Shown here piece after piece: positions 7,932 to 16,295 of a DNA stretch of 64,000 nucleotides. The stretch is from contig JAUIKO010000002.1 in NCBI GenBank assembly GCA_030430755.1, positions 124,001 through 188,000 of the forward strand. Direction: 5' to 3'. A program made the position numbers and the translations under genes. A model generated the notes under the pieces. It was not told where the DNA came from. It was given only the letters and a program-made list of their open reading frames with translations, and searched no databases. Positions within the stretch are counted from its first letter, which is position 1, and every line of letters starts with the position of its first letter. The DNA comes from Fimbriimonadia bacterium (lineage in GTDB: Bacteria > Armatimonadota > Fimbriimonadia > Fimbriimonadales > Fimbriimonadaceae).

Positions 7932-8968
7932 ATTTTCTAACCTCGACATACCTTTATATTGAAAAACATCCACATATACCAAGAGATTGGATTATCCCCA
8001 TTATTATTATTGGTATATCTGCTTTTTGTACACTTTTAACCACACCACTTGTTCGTAAATATGCTAACTATTTTAAAATCCTAGATTTTCCAGACGACGA
8101 AGACCGCAAAATCCACCAAAAGCCTGTCCCAAGACTTGGAGGCATATCTCTCTTTACCGCAATCTTTTTCACGTTTCTAGCAACACATCTTACACAAAGT
8201 AGTAGTTATTCAGAAGCATCCTCTATCTATGCATTATTTATATGTAGTATGTGCATTATTGTTTTTGGATCTCTTGATGATAAATTTAATTTATCACCAA
8301 GAATTCAACTTATTTTTCTGATAGGGATAGGTTTTTTGGTTCAATATATATCCAATGCTAGTATACAAATTCCTTTGCATCACAATCAAATATTTGCACC
8401 ATTAGGAGAATTTTCATTCCTTCTTAGTTGGATCGCAACGGCTATCTATATTTTCTTTATCACAAAAACCACCGATACCATTGATGGCATCGATGGATTA
8501 GCAACAAGTTTAGCAATCATATCTAGTGCGACAATACTTATTTTTTCCACTTATATACATCACCATTTTTTAATGTTCCTCTCGGCAAGCATTATAGGTT
8601 CGTGCCTAGCTTTTCTAGTATTCAACTTACCTCCTGCTAAAATCTTTTTAGGAACCGGAGGATCACAACTTCTTGGCTTTCTACTAGCATCTTGCACACT
8701 CATTTTCCCTATTCATAACTTTCAAACGTACATGTATACAGTTCCTTTATTTCTATTCGGAGTACAAATTTTTGATATCTTTAACGTCATTGTAAGAAGG
8801 GTTTTATCTAGACAACCTATTATGCAAGCTGATAAAAGACATATCCATCATATCCTTATCCAGAAAGGATTAAGTCATACACAAACAACTTTTTTACTCT
8901 GTTTTACATCATTAATTCTATGCTTATCTCTTGTAGGCATGGTAATCTATCTACAAGGTAGGTTATAA
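7928..8968 (+). CDS. WecA-like UDP-GlcNAc:undecaprenyl-phosphate GlcNAc-1-P transferase
   Basis: A polytopic membrane enzyme of the MraY/WecA superfamily, with about ten hydrophobic segments in 346 residues. It would transfer a sugar-1-phosphate from a UDP-sugar to undecaprenyl phosphate, starting a surface polysaccharide. Family motifs are PRLGG in the first cytoplasmic loop, the Asp-rich TTDTIDGIDGLATS (metal site), FNLPPAKIFLGTGGSQ and the C-terminal His motif DKRHIHH. The HIHH form and the partner gene wecB directly downstream favour WecA over MraY, since no mur genes are near. It starts within the stop of the dCMP deaminase gene. Confidence 0.88.
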   Translation: MNFLTSTYLYIEKHPHIPRDWIIPIIIIGISAFCTLLTTPLVRKYANYFKILDFPDDEDRKIHQKPVPRLGGISLFTAIFFTFLATHLTQSSSYSEASSIYALFICSMCIIVFGSLDDKFNLSPRIQLIFLIGIGFLVQYISNASIQIPLHHNQIFAPLGEFSFLLSWIATAIYIFFITKTTDTIDGIDGLATSLAIISSATILIFSTYIHHHFLMFLSASIIGSCLAFLVFNLPPAKIFLGTGGSQLLGFLLASCTLIFPIHNFQTYMYTVPLFLFGVQIFDIFNVIVRRVLSRQPIMQADKRHIHHILIQKGLSHTQTTFLLCFTSLILCLSLVGMVIYLQGRL

Positions 8969-8969
8969 C

Positions 8970-10118
8970 ATTCTGACAGTTCCAAAAGTTTTATTTATAT
9001 GCGGTACAAGACCTGATGCTATAAAAATTGCACCAATTGTTATCGAGTTAAAAAAATTCAGTCATCTCATTGATTCGTTCTTGTTATCTACTGGACAACA
9101 TGGTTCTATTCTTAAAAAAAGCTTAGATGTCTTTGGATTAAAACTTGATGATGATCTCAAGATCATGTCATCAAAACAAAGTTTAAGTTCAATAACATCT
9201 AAATGCATTCTTGGAATCCAAGATACTATCCAAAACATTAAGCCATCCGTCATTGTTGCTCAGGGTGATACTACCACAACATTTGTAAGTTCTTTGGCAG
9301 CATTTTACAACAAGATACCTTTTATGCATGTAGAAGCTGGCTTAAGGACAAACTCCATCCAAGAACCTTTTCCTGAAGAATTCAACCGGAGAGCAACAAG
9401 CTTAATAACCACACATCATTACGCACCCACAGACGCTGCAAAACACCATTTATTAACCGAACGCATACATCCTAATAATATTTTTGTTACTGGAAATACT
9501 GGTATCGATGCGGTTCAGCATATTGCTGAAAAAACACCCCAATCATGGTATCAAGATTCAAAAGAAAAAATTATTCTAGTCACAACTCATAGACGTGAAA
9601 ATTGGGGACAATCACAAATAAATATAGCTAAAGCTTTATCTTCTCTATCGAAAAAATATATGCAAATGCGTATTGTAATCTGTTTGCATCCTAATCCAGA
9701 AATTCGAGAAACTATTTCACCATATCTAGAAAATCATCCGAATGTGGATCTAATAGATGCTCCAGATTACTGCCATTTTGTAAAACTTATGCAGAGGAGT
9801 TCTCTGATATTAACAGATTCAGGTGGAATACAAGAAGAAGCACCTTCTTTTGGAATTCCCGTGCTTGTTCTTAGAGAAAAAACAGAAAGACCGGAAGGCC
9901 TGTATACAGGCAATGCACGCTTAATAGGAACAGATGAAGAAGTAATTTTTAGAGAAACCTCTTATCTTTTAGATTCAGAATCAGCATATACAAAAATGTC
10001 CAATGCTTCCACCCCTTATGGTGATGGAAGAGCAGCAGCAAGAATCCGGTATTTACTGCTAAAATATCTGAATATAGATTCTCCTAAAGAGGAATTATGG
10101 ATACCTTCCAAGCAATAA
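8970..10118 (+). CDS. wecB: UDP-N-acetylglucosamine 2-epimerase, non-ATG start
   Basis: Interconverts UDP-GlcNAc and UDP-ManNAc for surface polysaccharides. Family features are VPKVLFICGTRPDAIKIAP at the N-terminus, QGDTTTTF, HVEAGLRT with PFPEEFNRR, TTHRRENWG, and LTDSGGIQEEAP near the end. The first conventional start (TTG, 9081) would delete the essential GTRP region, so the real start must be upstream. The frame is closed by TAA at 8943, and between 8946 and 9081 there is no ATG, GTG or TTG. The candidates are ATT at 8970 and CTG at 8973, both just after the wecA stop. AAGGTAGG at 8955-8962 gives a ribosome binding site 7 or 10 bases away. An assembly error at the junction is the alternative. 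It overlaps uppP by 22 bp. Confidence 0.9.
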   Translation: MLTVPKVLFICGTRPDAIKIAPIVIELKKFSHLIDSFLLSTGQHGSILKKSLDVFGLKLDDDLKIMSSKQSLSSITSKCILGIQDTIQNIKPSVIVAQGDTTTTFVSSLAAFYNKIPFMHVEAGLRTNSIQEPFPEEFNRRATSLITTHHYAPTDAAKHHLLTERIHPNNIFVTGNTGIDAVQHIAEKTPQSWYQDSKEKIILVTTHRRENWGQSQINIAKALSSLSKKYMQMRIVICLHPNPEIRETISPYLENHPNVDLIDAPDYCHFVKLMQRSSLILTDSGGIQEEAPSFGIPVLVLREKTERPEGLYTGNARLIGTDEEVIFRETSYLLDSESAYTKMSNASTPYGDGRAAARIRYLLLKYLNIDSPKEELWIPSKQ

Positions 10119-10918
10119 TCATAGGTCTAATACAAGGACTAACCGAATTTCTTCCTATCAGCAGCTCAGCTCATATGAGAATCATTCCTTCATTGCTCGG
10201 CTGGAACGATCCTGGAGCGGGTTTTACAGGAATCATTCAACTTGGTACATTCTTATCAACCTTAATCTACTTCCGACATGAAGTAATCGTTCTTTTTTCC
10301 AGCTGGATAAAAAGCATTTTCACTCTAGGAAAACATTACACCGTTTATACCAAATTATCATGGTCTATTATATATGGAACTTTTCCTATTGTCATCATTG
10401 GTTTGTTATCCAAAACATATATAGAAAACCATCTACGTTCTCAATATATAGTTGCAGCCAGTATGATTATGCTTGCTCTATTTATGCAATATACGGAAAA
10501 AATAAGTAAGAAGAAAAAAGATCTGAAAAAAATAAGTAAACGAGACGGGTTTATCATTGGTCTTTTTCAATGCCTAGCTCTTATACCTGGCTCAAGCAGA
10601 AGTGGTTCAACAATATGCGCTGCTCTCCTTACAGGATATAACAGAGAAACTGCAGCAACCTATTCCTTTTTACTCAGCTTGCCATCCGTGTTAGGATCAG
10701 GTCTTTATTGCATTAAAAACCATTCGGAAGATATATTACAGACATCTCCGATGCCACTATTAGCAGGTACCCTTACAGCAGGCATCGTAGGATATATCAT
10801 GTTAGATATTTTTCTTGGATATCTACGAAAAAACTCTTTACGGATATTTATTTGGTATCGTATTATTTTAGGGATATTGATTTTATGGTTACTTCAACTT
10901 AATATTATTCCCTCGTGA
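10097..10918 (+). CDS. uppP: Undecaprenyl-diphosphatase
   Basis: An integral membrane phosphatase that recycles undecaprenyl pyrophosphate, the lipid carrier used by the WecA-like enzyme and in peptidoglycan synthesis. The signature motifs are GLIQGLTEFLPISSSAH at the start and PGSSRSGSTI in the second half, where the catalytic Ser and Arg sit. The 273 residues with about eight hydrophobic helices match the BacA/UppP family. The start overlaps wecB, giving one run of carrier-lipid genes (wecA-like, wecB, uppP). Confidence 0.95.
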   Translation: MDTFQAIIIGLIQGLTEFLPISSSAHMRIIPSLLGWNDPGAGFTGIIQLGTFLSTLIYFRHEVIVLFSSWIKSIFTLGKHYTVYTKLSWSIIYGTFPIVIIGLLSKTYIENHLRSQYIVAASMIMLALFMQYTEKISKKKKDLKKISKRDGFIIGLFQCLALIPGSSRSGSTICAALLTGYNRETAATYSFLLSLPSVLGSGLYCIKNHSEDILQTSPMPLLAGTLTAGIVGYIMLDIFLGYLRKNSLRIFIWYRIILGILILWLLQLNIIPS

Positions 10919-10934
10919 GTATATTAAACGTCAT

Positions 10935-11531
10935 ATGTGGTTTTGGAAAAATAAATTAGATGAAAACAGTTATGCAATTATCGGACTTGGAAATCCAGGG
11001 CCCGAATATGTTGGAACACGACATAATATCGGTTTTGCGGTAATTGAAAGCTTGTCTATCGAACTTGGAATAGGACTTAAAGAAAGAAAATTTCAAGGAG
11101 TCATTGGTAAAGGCACTGTAGAAGACAAAAAAGTCTTTCTTGTTAAACCTATGACATATATGAACCGATCGGGACAATGTGTATCGCAAATTATAAAGTA
11201 TTATAAGATTCCATTAGAAAACATACTCGTGATTGCTGATGACCTAGATTTAGAATTAGGAAATATCCGTATACGACCATCAGGAGGACCTGGGGGGCAT
11301 AACGGACATAAATCTATATCGCAATCTCTGGGAACCAAAGAATATCCTAGATTAAGATTTGGTATCGGAAAACCAGGAGATGAAGAAATATCGGATTATG
11401 TCTTAAATAAATTTCAACGAGATGAGCTTAAAATTGTAGATGATACCGTCAAGCTAAGTCGAGATGCTACATGCAGTTTTATCCTAGATACTTTAGATAA
11501 TACTATGAACCATTATAATAGAAAAATCTAA
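10935..11531 (+). CDS. pth: Peptidyl-tRNA hydrolase
   Basis: Releases tRNA from peptidyl-tRNA that drops off the ribosome. It has GLGNPGPEYVGTRHNIGF with the catalytic His, KPMTYMNRSG, the Asp-bearing DDLDLELG, and RPSGGPGGHNGHKSI, all in the usual order. The 198 residues match the bacterial family. It follows uppP by 16 bp and ends the plus-strand block; a TATC microsatellite lies directly after it. Confidence 0.96.
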   Translation: MWFWKNKLDENSYAIIGLGNPGPEYVGTRHNIGFAVIESLSIELGIGLKERKFQGVIGKGTVEDKKVFLVKPMTYMNRSGQCVSQIIKYYKIPLENILVIADDLDLELGNIRIRPSGGPGGHNGHKSISQSLGTKEYPRLRFGIGKPGDEEISDYVLNKFQRDELKIVDDTVKLSRDATCSFILDTLDNTMNHYNRKI

Positions 11532-11562
11532 TATTCCGATGATCCCATTTCGATTTAATAGC

Positions 11563-11604
<42 letters not shown>

Positions 11605-11623
11605 TAAAAATCATTCATAAAAA

Positions 11624-12946
11624 TCATTTTTTAGTTTTCTTTACGATTTTCAAATAGGATTCTTCCAAAATAATAGATACCCTAGTAATCCTAGTCCGTG
11701 CCATATTTTCAATACGTACTAGCCCTAATTCAGTTACAATAGAATCACCAGTAACAGGAATATGTCTCAATCTTTCCATTACTATATTTGCAAGAGAATC
11801 TGTCGTAGGATCATCTACTTCTAAACCAAGAAAATCTAAAACTTCATCATATCTTACTTCTGCACGTGCAGATATACGGTTTGATGCAACCCATTCAATT
11901 GTAGGACGTTCACTTTCTAATTGATCTTGGAACTCACCAAATACTTCTTCAATAACATCTTCGAGAGTAATCATTCCACTTGTTCCACCGTACTCATCGA
12001 CAACAATAAGAATTTGTGATTTATTCTCTCTCATTCTAGCTAGCAATTTACTAAATCGTAAATTTTCTGGAATAACAACAACAGGATGCAGTATAGCTTT
12101 AAGTTCAAAATCTGGATTATCATAATACTTTGGAATATCTGGAAGATACAAGATGCCAATAGTATTGTCAATATCACCATCACATACCGGAATTCGTGTA
12201 TGAGGAATTTGAGCTAATTTCTTAAAAAGTTTTTCTTTAGGAGTAGAAACATCTAGCCACTTCATATCCAACCGATGCAACATCAAATCAGCAGCATCTA
12301 ATTTATCTAACTTAAGAGCTTTAGCCACCATCTGGGCATGTTCCTCTTCAAAAATCCCCTCACTGCCACTTGTTTTAATCAGCATCGCGATTTCTTCTTT
12401 GGACAATGTTTCTCTCTCAAATTTACTGATATCTACTCCAAACGGTGTAAGAATAAGGCCACCAACATGGCGCACAAACCAGATTAAAGGCTTTAAAATC
12501 AATATACATAACCTTAATGGTCTTATTAAGGTCAGAGCCATAGGTTCAGCAAATTTTAGAGTTATATATTTAGGAACAAGTTCTCCAAAAATAACAACAA
12601 AAATAACAATAAAAAATGTCGATACAAAGACAGAAATAACGACACTTATAGGTTTTTCTATATACCCATTTACAAAATTAGAAATAAAATGACTAATAAA
12701 AGGTTCCGTGATTGCACCAATACCGATCCCTATCATTGTAATAGCAATCTGTATACCTGCGATATAAGTACTTAAATCATCTATTGCTTTACTAAGAACA
12801 GTTGCAGATTTTGATCCCTTTTTGGCTAAAGTATCAATTCTACCTTTCCTAACCCCTATAAGCCCATATTCTGCGGCTACAAAAAAGAAACTACCTGCTA
12901 CTAAAAGCAAGCTAAACAACAAGTTTAAAAATGAATTATCTTCCAT
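11624..12946 (-). CDS. CBS-domain membrane protein, TlyC/CorC family
   Basis: 440 residues in the standard order: an N-terminal DUF21 (CNNM) transmembrane domain with four hydrophobic segments in residues 1-150, then two CBS domains (about 200-330, including DEYGGTSGMITLEDVIEEVFGEF), then the CorC_HlyC domain at the C-terminus. Proteins of this family are linked to Mg2+/Co2+ efflux and are often mis-named hemolysins. The DUF21 domain with AEYGLIGVRKGRIDTLAKKG is intact. It is not obviously in an operon: the gene upstream on the same strand ends 40 bp away but is unrelated. Confidence 0.9.
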   Translation of the reverse strand: MEDNSFLNLLFSLLLVAGSFFFVAAEYGLIGVRKGRIDTLAKKGSKSATVLSKAIDDLSTYIAGIQIAITMIGIGIGAITEPFISHFISNFVNGYIEKPISVVISVFVSTFFIVIFVVIFGELVPKYITLKFAEPMALTLIRPLRLCILILKPLIWFVRHVGGLILTPFGVDISKFERETLSKEEIAMLIKTSGSEGIFEEEHAQMVAKALKLDKLDAADLMLHRLDMKWLDVSTPKEKLFKKLAQIPHTRIPVCDGDIDNTIGILYLPDIPKYYDNPDFELKAILHPVVVIPENLRFSKLLARMRENKSQILIVVDEYGGTSGMITLEDVIEEVFGEFQDQLESERPTIEWVASNRISARAEVRYDEVLDFLGLEVDDPTTDSLANIVMERLRHIPVTGDSIVTELGLVRIENMARTRITRVSIILEESYLKIVKKTKK

Positions 12947-12986
12947 TACTACTATATGTAGTATATACAGAAACCTTTTTAATATG

Positions 12987-14024
12987 TTAAGAATTCAGAT
13001 TGATTAATACATTATCCCTAAGAGTTTTAGACTTCTCCCATAATTTGATATATTCTATATTATTCTCATTTCTCTTCAGCAAAGATTCCACAAGTTGGAC
13101 CGCTTTATGGGCTAATTTTAATGAGTGCCTATAATCTTTTAATCTACTTTTAATATCAGCATAATGATAGAGCGCATTTACATACATCGTGCCTGCATAC
13201 ATTTTTTCATCAGCTAAAAACTGCTCATACAGATCCGATGCATCTTGATACAAACCATTTTCATATAAATTCTCTGCATTTTTATATATCTTAACAGAAT
13301 TAGTATCATGATCATCATGATTGTTTATGGATTGAATATCAACCACTTCTCTATTATCAACATTTGAATCACTACGTATATTTTCATCTTCTAGTGATAA
13401 ATTATTTATCGTATGTGAATTCTTTAAATTTAACTCTACAGGAATTAAACCGTCATCTCCACTTCCTAACAGATTAGCACCATTTTCAGAATTTTCCAGA
13501 ATATTATTGTTTACACTAGATAACTTTTCAATCTGCTCATCTAAATTATTCTCAGGAATGAACCCTTCTTTCTTGACATTCTTTACTGTAGAATATTTAT
13601 CTAATAAAAAATCTTTAGAAGCATAATATTCTACTAATTCTGCATTATTAATATTTGGATCAGTATTAAAATATAATAAGTTAGATTCTTTTAAAAAAAA
13701 GAAAGAGATTATCAAAAATAATAGGACTGAAAAAATAGAACCCATAAGTGGATAGTATTTTAAACGCTTGTAAGACTTAATTATTTGCTTATTTTTTAAC
13801 TTATCCTGAAGAATCACTAGAATATCATCTGAAAAAGCTTTAATGATAGGATCGGAAGGATATTTTTCCTTTGCCATGGAGAAAATAAAATAAGCTTCTA
13901 AATAATTTTCTTCTTTAACATGTTCATAACACGTTTGAATTAACTCTGAGGCCTCCTGCATCGCTAACTCATTGTTATCGCAATGATTCGACATCCGTTT
14001 TTTTTCTTGACAATCTAACTTCAT
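12987..14024 (-). CDS. Unknown membrane-anchored protein with TPR-like ends
   Basis: 345 residues. The N-terminal 80 residues form helical repeats (LIQTCYEHVKEENYLEAYF) and are followed by one membrane helix (PLMGSIFSVLLFLIISFFFL). A polar, Asn/Asp/Glu-rich linker of about 100 residues leads to a C-terminal TPR-like region (AENLYENGLYQDASDLYEQF). I place the start at the ATG at 14024 because AAAGGTG lies 6 bases before it; the frame extends only to a TTG at 14045. TPR domains mediate protein contacts; the topology suggests a cytoplasmic N-terminus and a periplasmic TPR domain. No family is recognised. Confidence 0.75.
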   Translation of the reverse strand: MKLDCQEKKRMSNHCDNNELAMQEASELIQTCYEHVKEENYLEAYFIFSMAKEKYPSDPIIKAFSDDILVILQDKLKNKQIIKSYKRLKYYPLMGSIFSVLLFLIISFFFLKESNLLYFNTDPNINNAELVEYYASKDFLLDKYSTVKNVKKEGFIPENNLDEQIEKLSSVNNNILENSENGANLLGSGDDGLIPVELNLKNSHTINNLSLEDENIRSDSNVDNREVVDIQSINNHDDHDTNSVKIYKNAENLYENGLYQDASDLYEQFLADEKMYAGTMYVNALYHYADIKSRLKDYRHSLKLAHKAVQLVESLLKRNENNIEYIKLWEKSKTLRDNVLINLNS

Positions 14025-14100
14025 GAAAAACACCTTTAAGATCAAGATTCAACAACCTGATCATACCCTGTTATGTTTTTTCATGCTTTATATATTCCAT

Positions 14101-16146
14101 TCAATCATAAAATATTTCAACTCCTCGCTTTATCAGTTCCTTCTTTATCTTTTCAAAATTTAATTTTATATCCATTCTCTTACTTATATATAATTTCTTT
14201 AAGTTGGAGTATTTCATTAATGCTTGCAAACTATCTGGGCTGCAACACGTTCCACTTAAAACAATAACTTCAATATTATCTGGAAGATTATATATCACAT
14301 TGTCCCACTTAGCTTGACTCATCTTGCAACATTCAAAATTTATATATACTAATTTAGTCAGTTTCTTTAAATTTTCGGCAGCTACTCCGGGATATTTGGT
14401 CCAGGACAAATTTAATACTTCCAAATTTGGGTTCAGGTTCTCCAAGAGTCTTGTCCACTCTTTGCAAGACTCTCTGGTCAGAAAACGATTTGTATTAACA
14501 TTTAATATCTCTAAATTTCCTAGTTCCTTAAACCTTTCAACTCCTTCCCAAGAATAATCATTCATAGTAAATTCAAATACTTCTAGAGAAGCTGGTAACG
14601 AACAAAAAAAATCGTTCCAAATTATTTTAGAAACATGCCCACCAATAAAGCACCCTGCAGCATAAAACTGTTTTAAATTTTTAAAGTTTTTTAAATTTTG
14701 AACATCTAATTCCTTAGTTTGAATATTAGAAATATTTAATATTTCTAAACTTGAAGGCAAAGATGCAAATAATCTAGAAGAATTTATTTCCGATAATAGG
14801 CAGTTGTACAAGTTCAATATTTCTATATTCTGACAACTCTTAAATTCTTCAATACTCTCTCCATGATAATCAGATTCTGTAAATATTACAGTAGTTAACT
14901 TTTTTGGAAGATACCTTATTAATCCATTCCAAGCACAACTATCGTTAAAACAACATGTGGATATTTCAAGGGTATCAAGATCGATACATTGTATTAAATT
15001 TTTGCCCCGCTCTCCTTTGTAATTACATTTTTTTATAATTAATGTATCCAATAATGTAGGGATACCTTCGAATAATAAACCCCAGTCAGATGGTGTCGAA
15101 CTTATCTCTTCTAGTATTAAGCATTTTAAGTTCTTTAGTCTAGCAATATAATTCAAACCAAGGGCTAACACTTTATTACTAGGTCTAGAATAATATCTAT
15201 ATCCCCCTTTTATCCTTAACTTTTCTAAAGATTCAGGTAAATTAGCTACTAACTGAGGAAAATTTTCTTTATCTTTCACTGATGTAAATTCTAAAAAAAA
15301 TTCTTTCTGATGAACTAAACAGCTGAAATCACATTTACCCAGTAATAGATTACTACCCTGGAATCCAGAGTAATGGTTATCGTCTCCATATCTGAAGTCA
15401 TTAATGCTAAAGGATCCTAAGTAGAATTTTTCAACAGTATTGGGTAAATATTTGATAATATTGCTTAATTTACAACATTTAAAAAATCCACCAGTTAAAG
15501 TTAAAGCTTCTAAAGATTTCATATTCGAAAACAATTGCTCTAATAAATATAAGTACTCCTTAACATCCACTATTTTTGTATAGTTGATCTCATATCTATT
15601 AGTAAAAGGGCTATAACTTCTGACATTAGTAGTTGTATTTTCCGTTCCAAAGTGCCGAAAATCAATACCTACAAAATTTAAATATACAAAGTATTCTTGA
15701 ATATTTTTTGTTAATATCGCATCCTTATCCAAGTCAGCATCAAAACATAAATATAAATACTTTATAGGTAAACAGTATGAAGAATCGCCTAAGTGGATTC
15801 TAATTTTTTCTGTTATTTTTATAAGCTGCGGAACTGTTTCCTTGCTGTAAATAGTATAATTCCATATTGAAAGCGAAAGTATCCATTCTATATCTATTTT
15901 TTCTGGAGCTTTATCAAGGAGTATGTAAATACGATCTATAACATAAACTCCATCCATCCCATCATTCATGAAAACTGTTTGTGTATCCTTTAAATAATCC
16001 TGAATAACTTTTTCACAGATTTCATTGGAATAGATAGGTGTAGTATCTTCCACAGCTCTTATTCCTATAGAAACACTCAGTATGAGCGAAGCCATCATTA
16101 TCTTCTCAACAAAATAATAAATCATCTTTTTCCACATACTATCCAT
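14101..16146 (-). CDS. Secreted leucine-rich-repeat protein
   Basis: 681 residues, the largest complete LRR protein here. A hydrophobic N-terminal stretch (MMASLILSVSIGIRA) looks like a signal peptide placed about 17 residues in. From about residue 230 onward the protein is built of paired LRR units of roughly 48 residues, one centred on 'LPSSLEILNIS', the other on 'FKNLKQFYAAGC'. Trp, Tyr-x-Gly and Cys recur at fixed places (W..LI.YLP, Y.GE). It is one of three tandem genes on this strand that share this pattern and so arose by duplication. Export and LRR architecture suggest a protein-binding surface or secreted factor, possibly host-directed (inference). Codon use looks like that of its neighbours. 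Confidence 0.85.
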   Translation of the reverse strand: MDSMWKKMIYYFVEKIMMASLILSVSIGIRAVEDTTPIYSNEICEKVIQDYLKDTQTVFMNDGMDGVYVIDRIYILLDKAPEKIDIEWILSLSIWNYTIYSKETVPQLIKITEKIRIHLGDSSYCLPIKYLYLCFDADLDKDAILTKNIQEYFVYLNFVGIDFRHFGTENTTTNVRSYSPFTNRYEINYTKIVDVKEYLYLLEQLFSNMKSLEALTLTGGFFKCCKLSNIIKYLPNTVEKFYLGSFSINDFRYGDDNHYSGFQGSNLLLGKCDFSCLVHQKEFFLEFTSVKDKENFPQLVANLPESLEKLRIKGGYRYYSRPSNKVLALGLNYIARLKNLKCLILEEISSTPSDWGLLFEGIPTLLDTLIIKKCNYKGERGKNLIQCIDLDTLEISTCCFNDSCAWNGLIRYLPKKLTTVIFTESDYHGESIEEFKSCQNIEILNLYNCLLSEINSSRLFASLPSSLEILNISNIQTKELDVQNLKNFKNLKQFYAAGCFIGGHVSKIIWNDFFCSLPASLEVFEFTMNDYSWEGVERFKELGNLEILNVNTNRFLTRESCKEWTRLLENLNPNLEVLNLSWTKYPGVAAENLKKLTKLVYINFECCKMSQAKWDNVIYNLPDNIEVIVLSGTCCSPDSLQALMKYSNLKKLYISKRMDIKLNFEKIKKELIKRGVEIFYD

Positions 16147-16295
16147 ATTTTCAACCTATCACTTTTCTATCATAACTATTCAGCACTTCTCTGAACATCT
16201 TCTTGCAAGCAATCAGTCATTCTTAAATCACTTACATCACTATAATCATCCATCGAATCGACCTATTCACTTACTTCGCTGAAACAATCATCATC
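16147..16295 (-). pseudogene. Decayed in-frame acidic tail after an LRR gene
   Basis: Directly after the TAA of the upstream LRR gene (stop at 16296-16298), the same frame continues as DDDCFSEVSE, a TAG (16263-16265), then VDSMDDYSDVSDL and so on to a TAG at 16176-16178. All three segments are rich in Ser, Asp and Glu, like the gene's own last residues (EDSDDSSSTSA). This suggests a former longer C-terminal tail cut by two nonsense changes, or less likely stop-codon readthrough. Confidence 0.45.
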
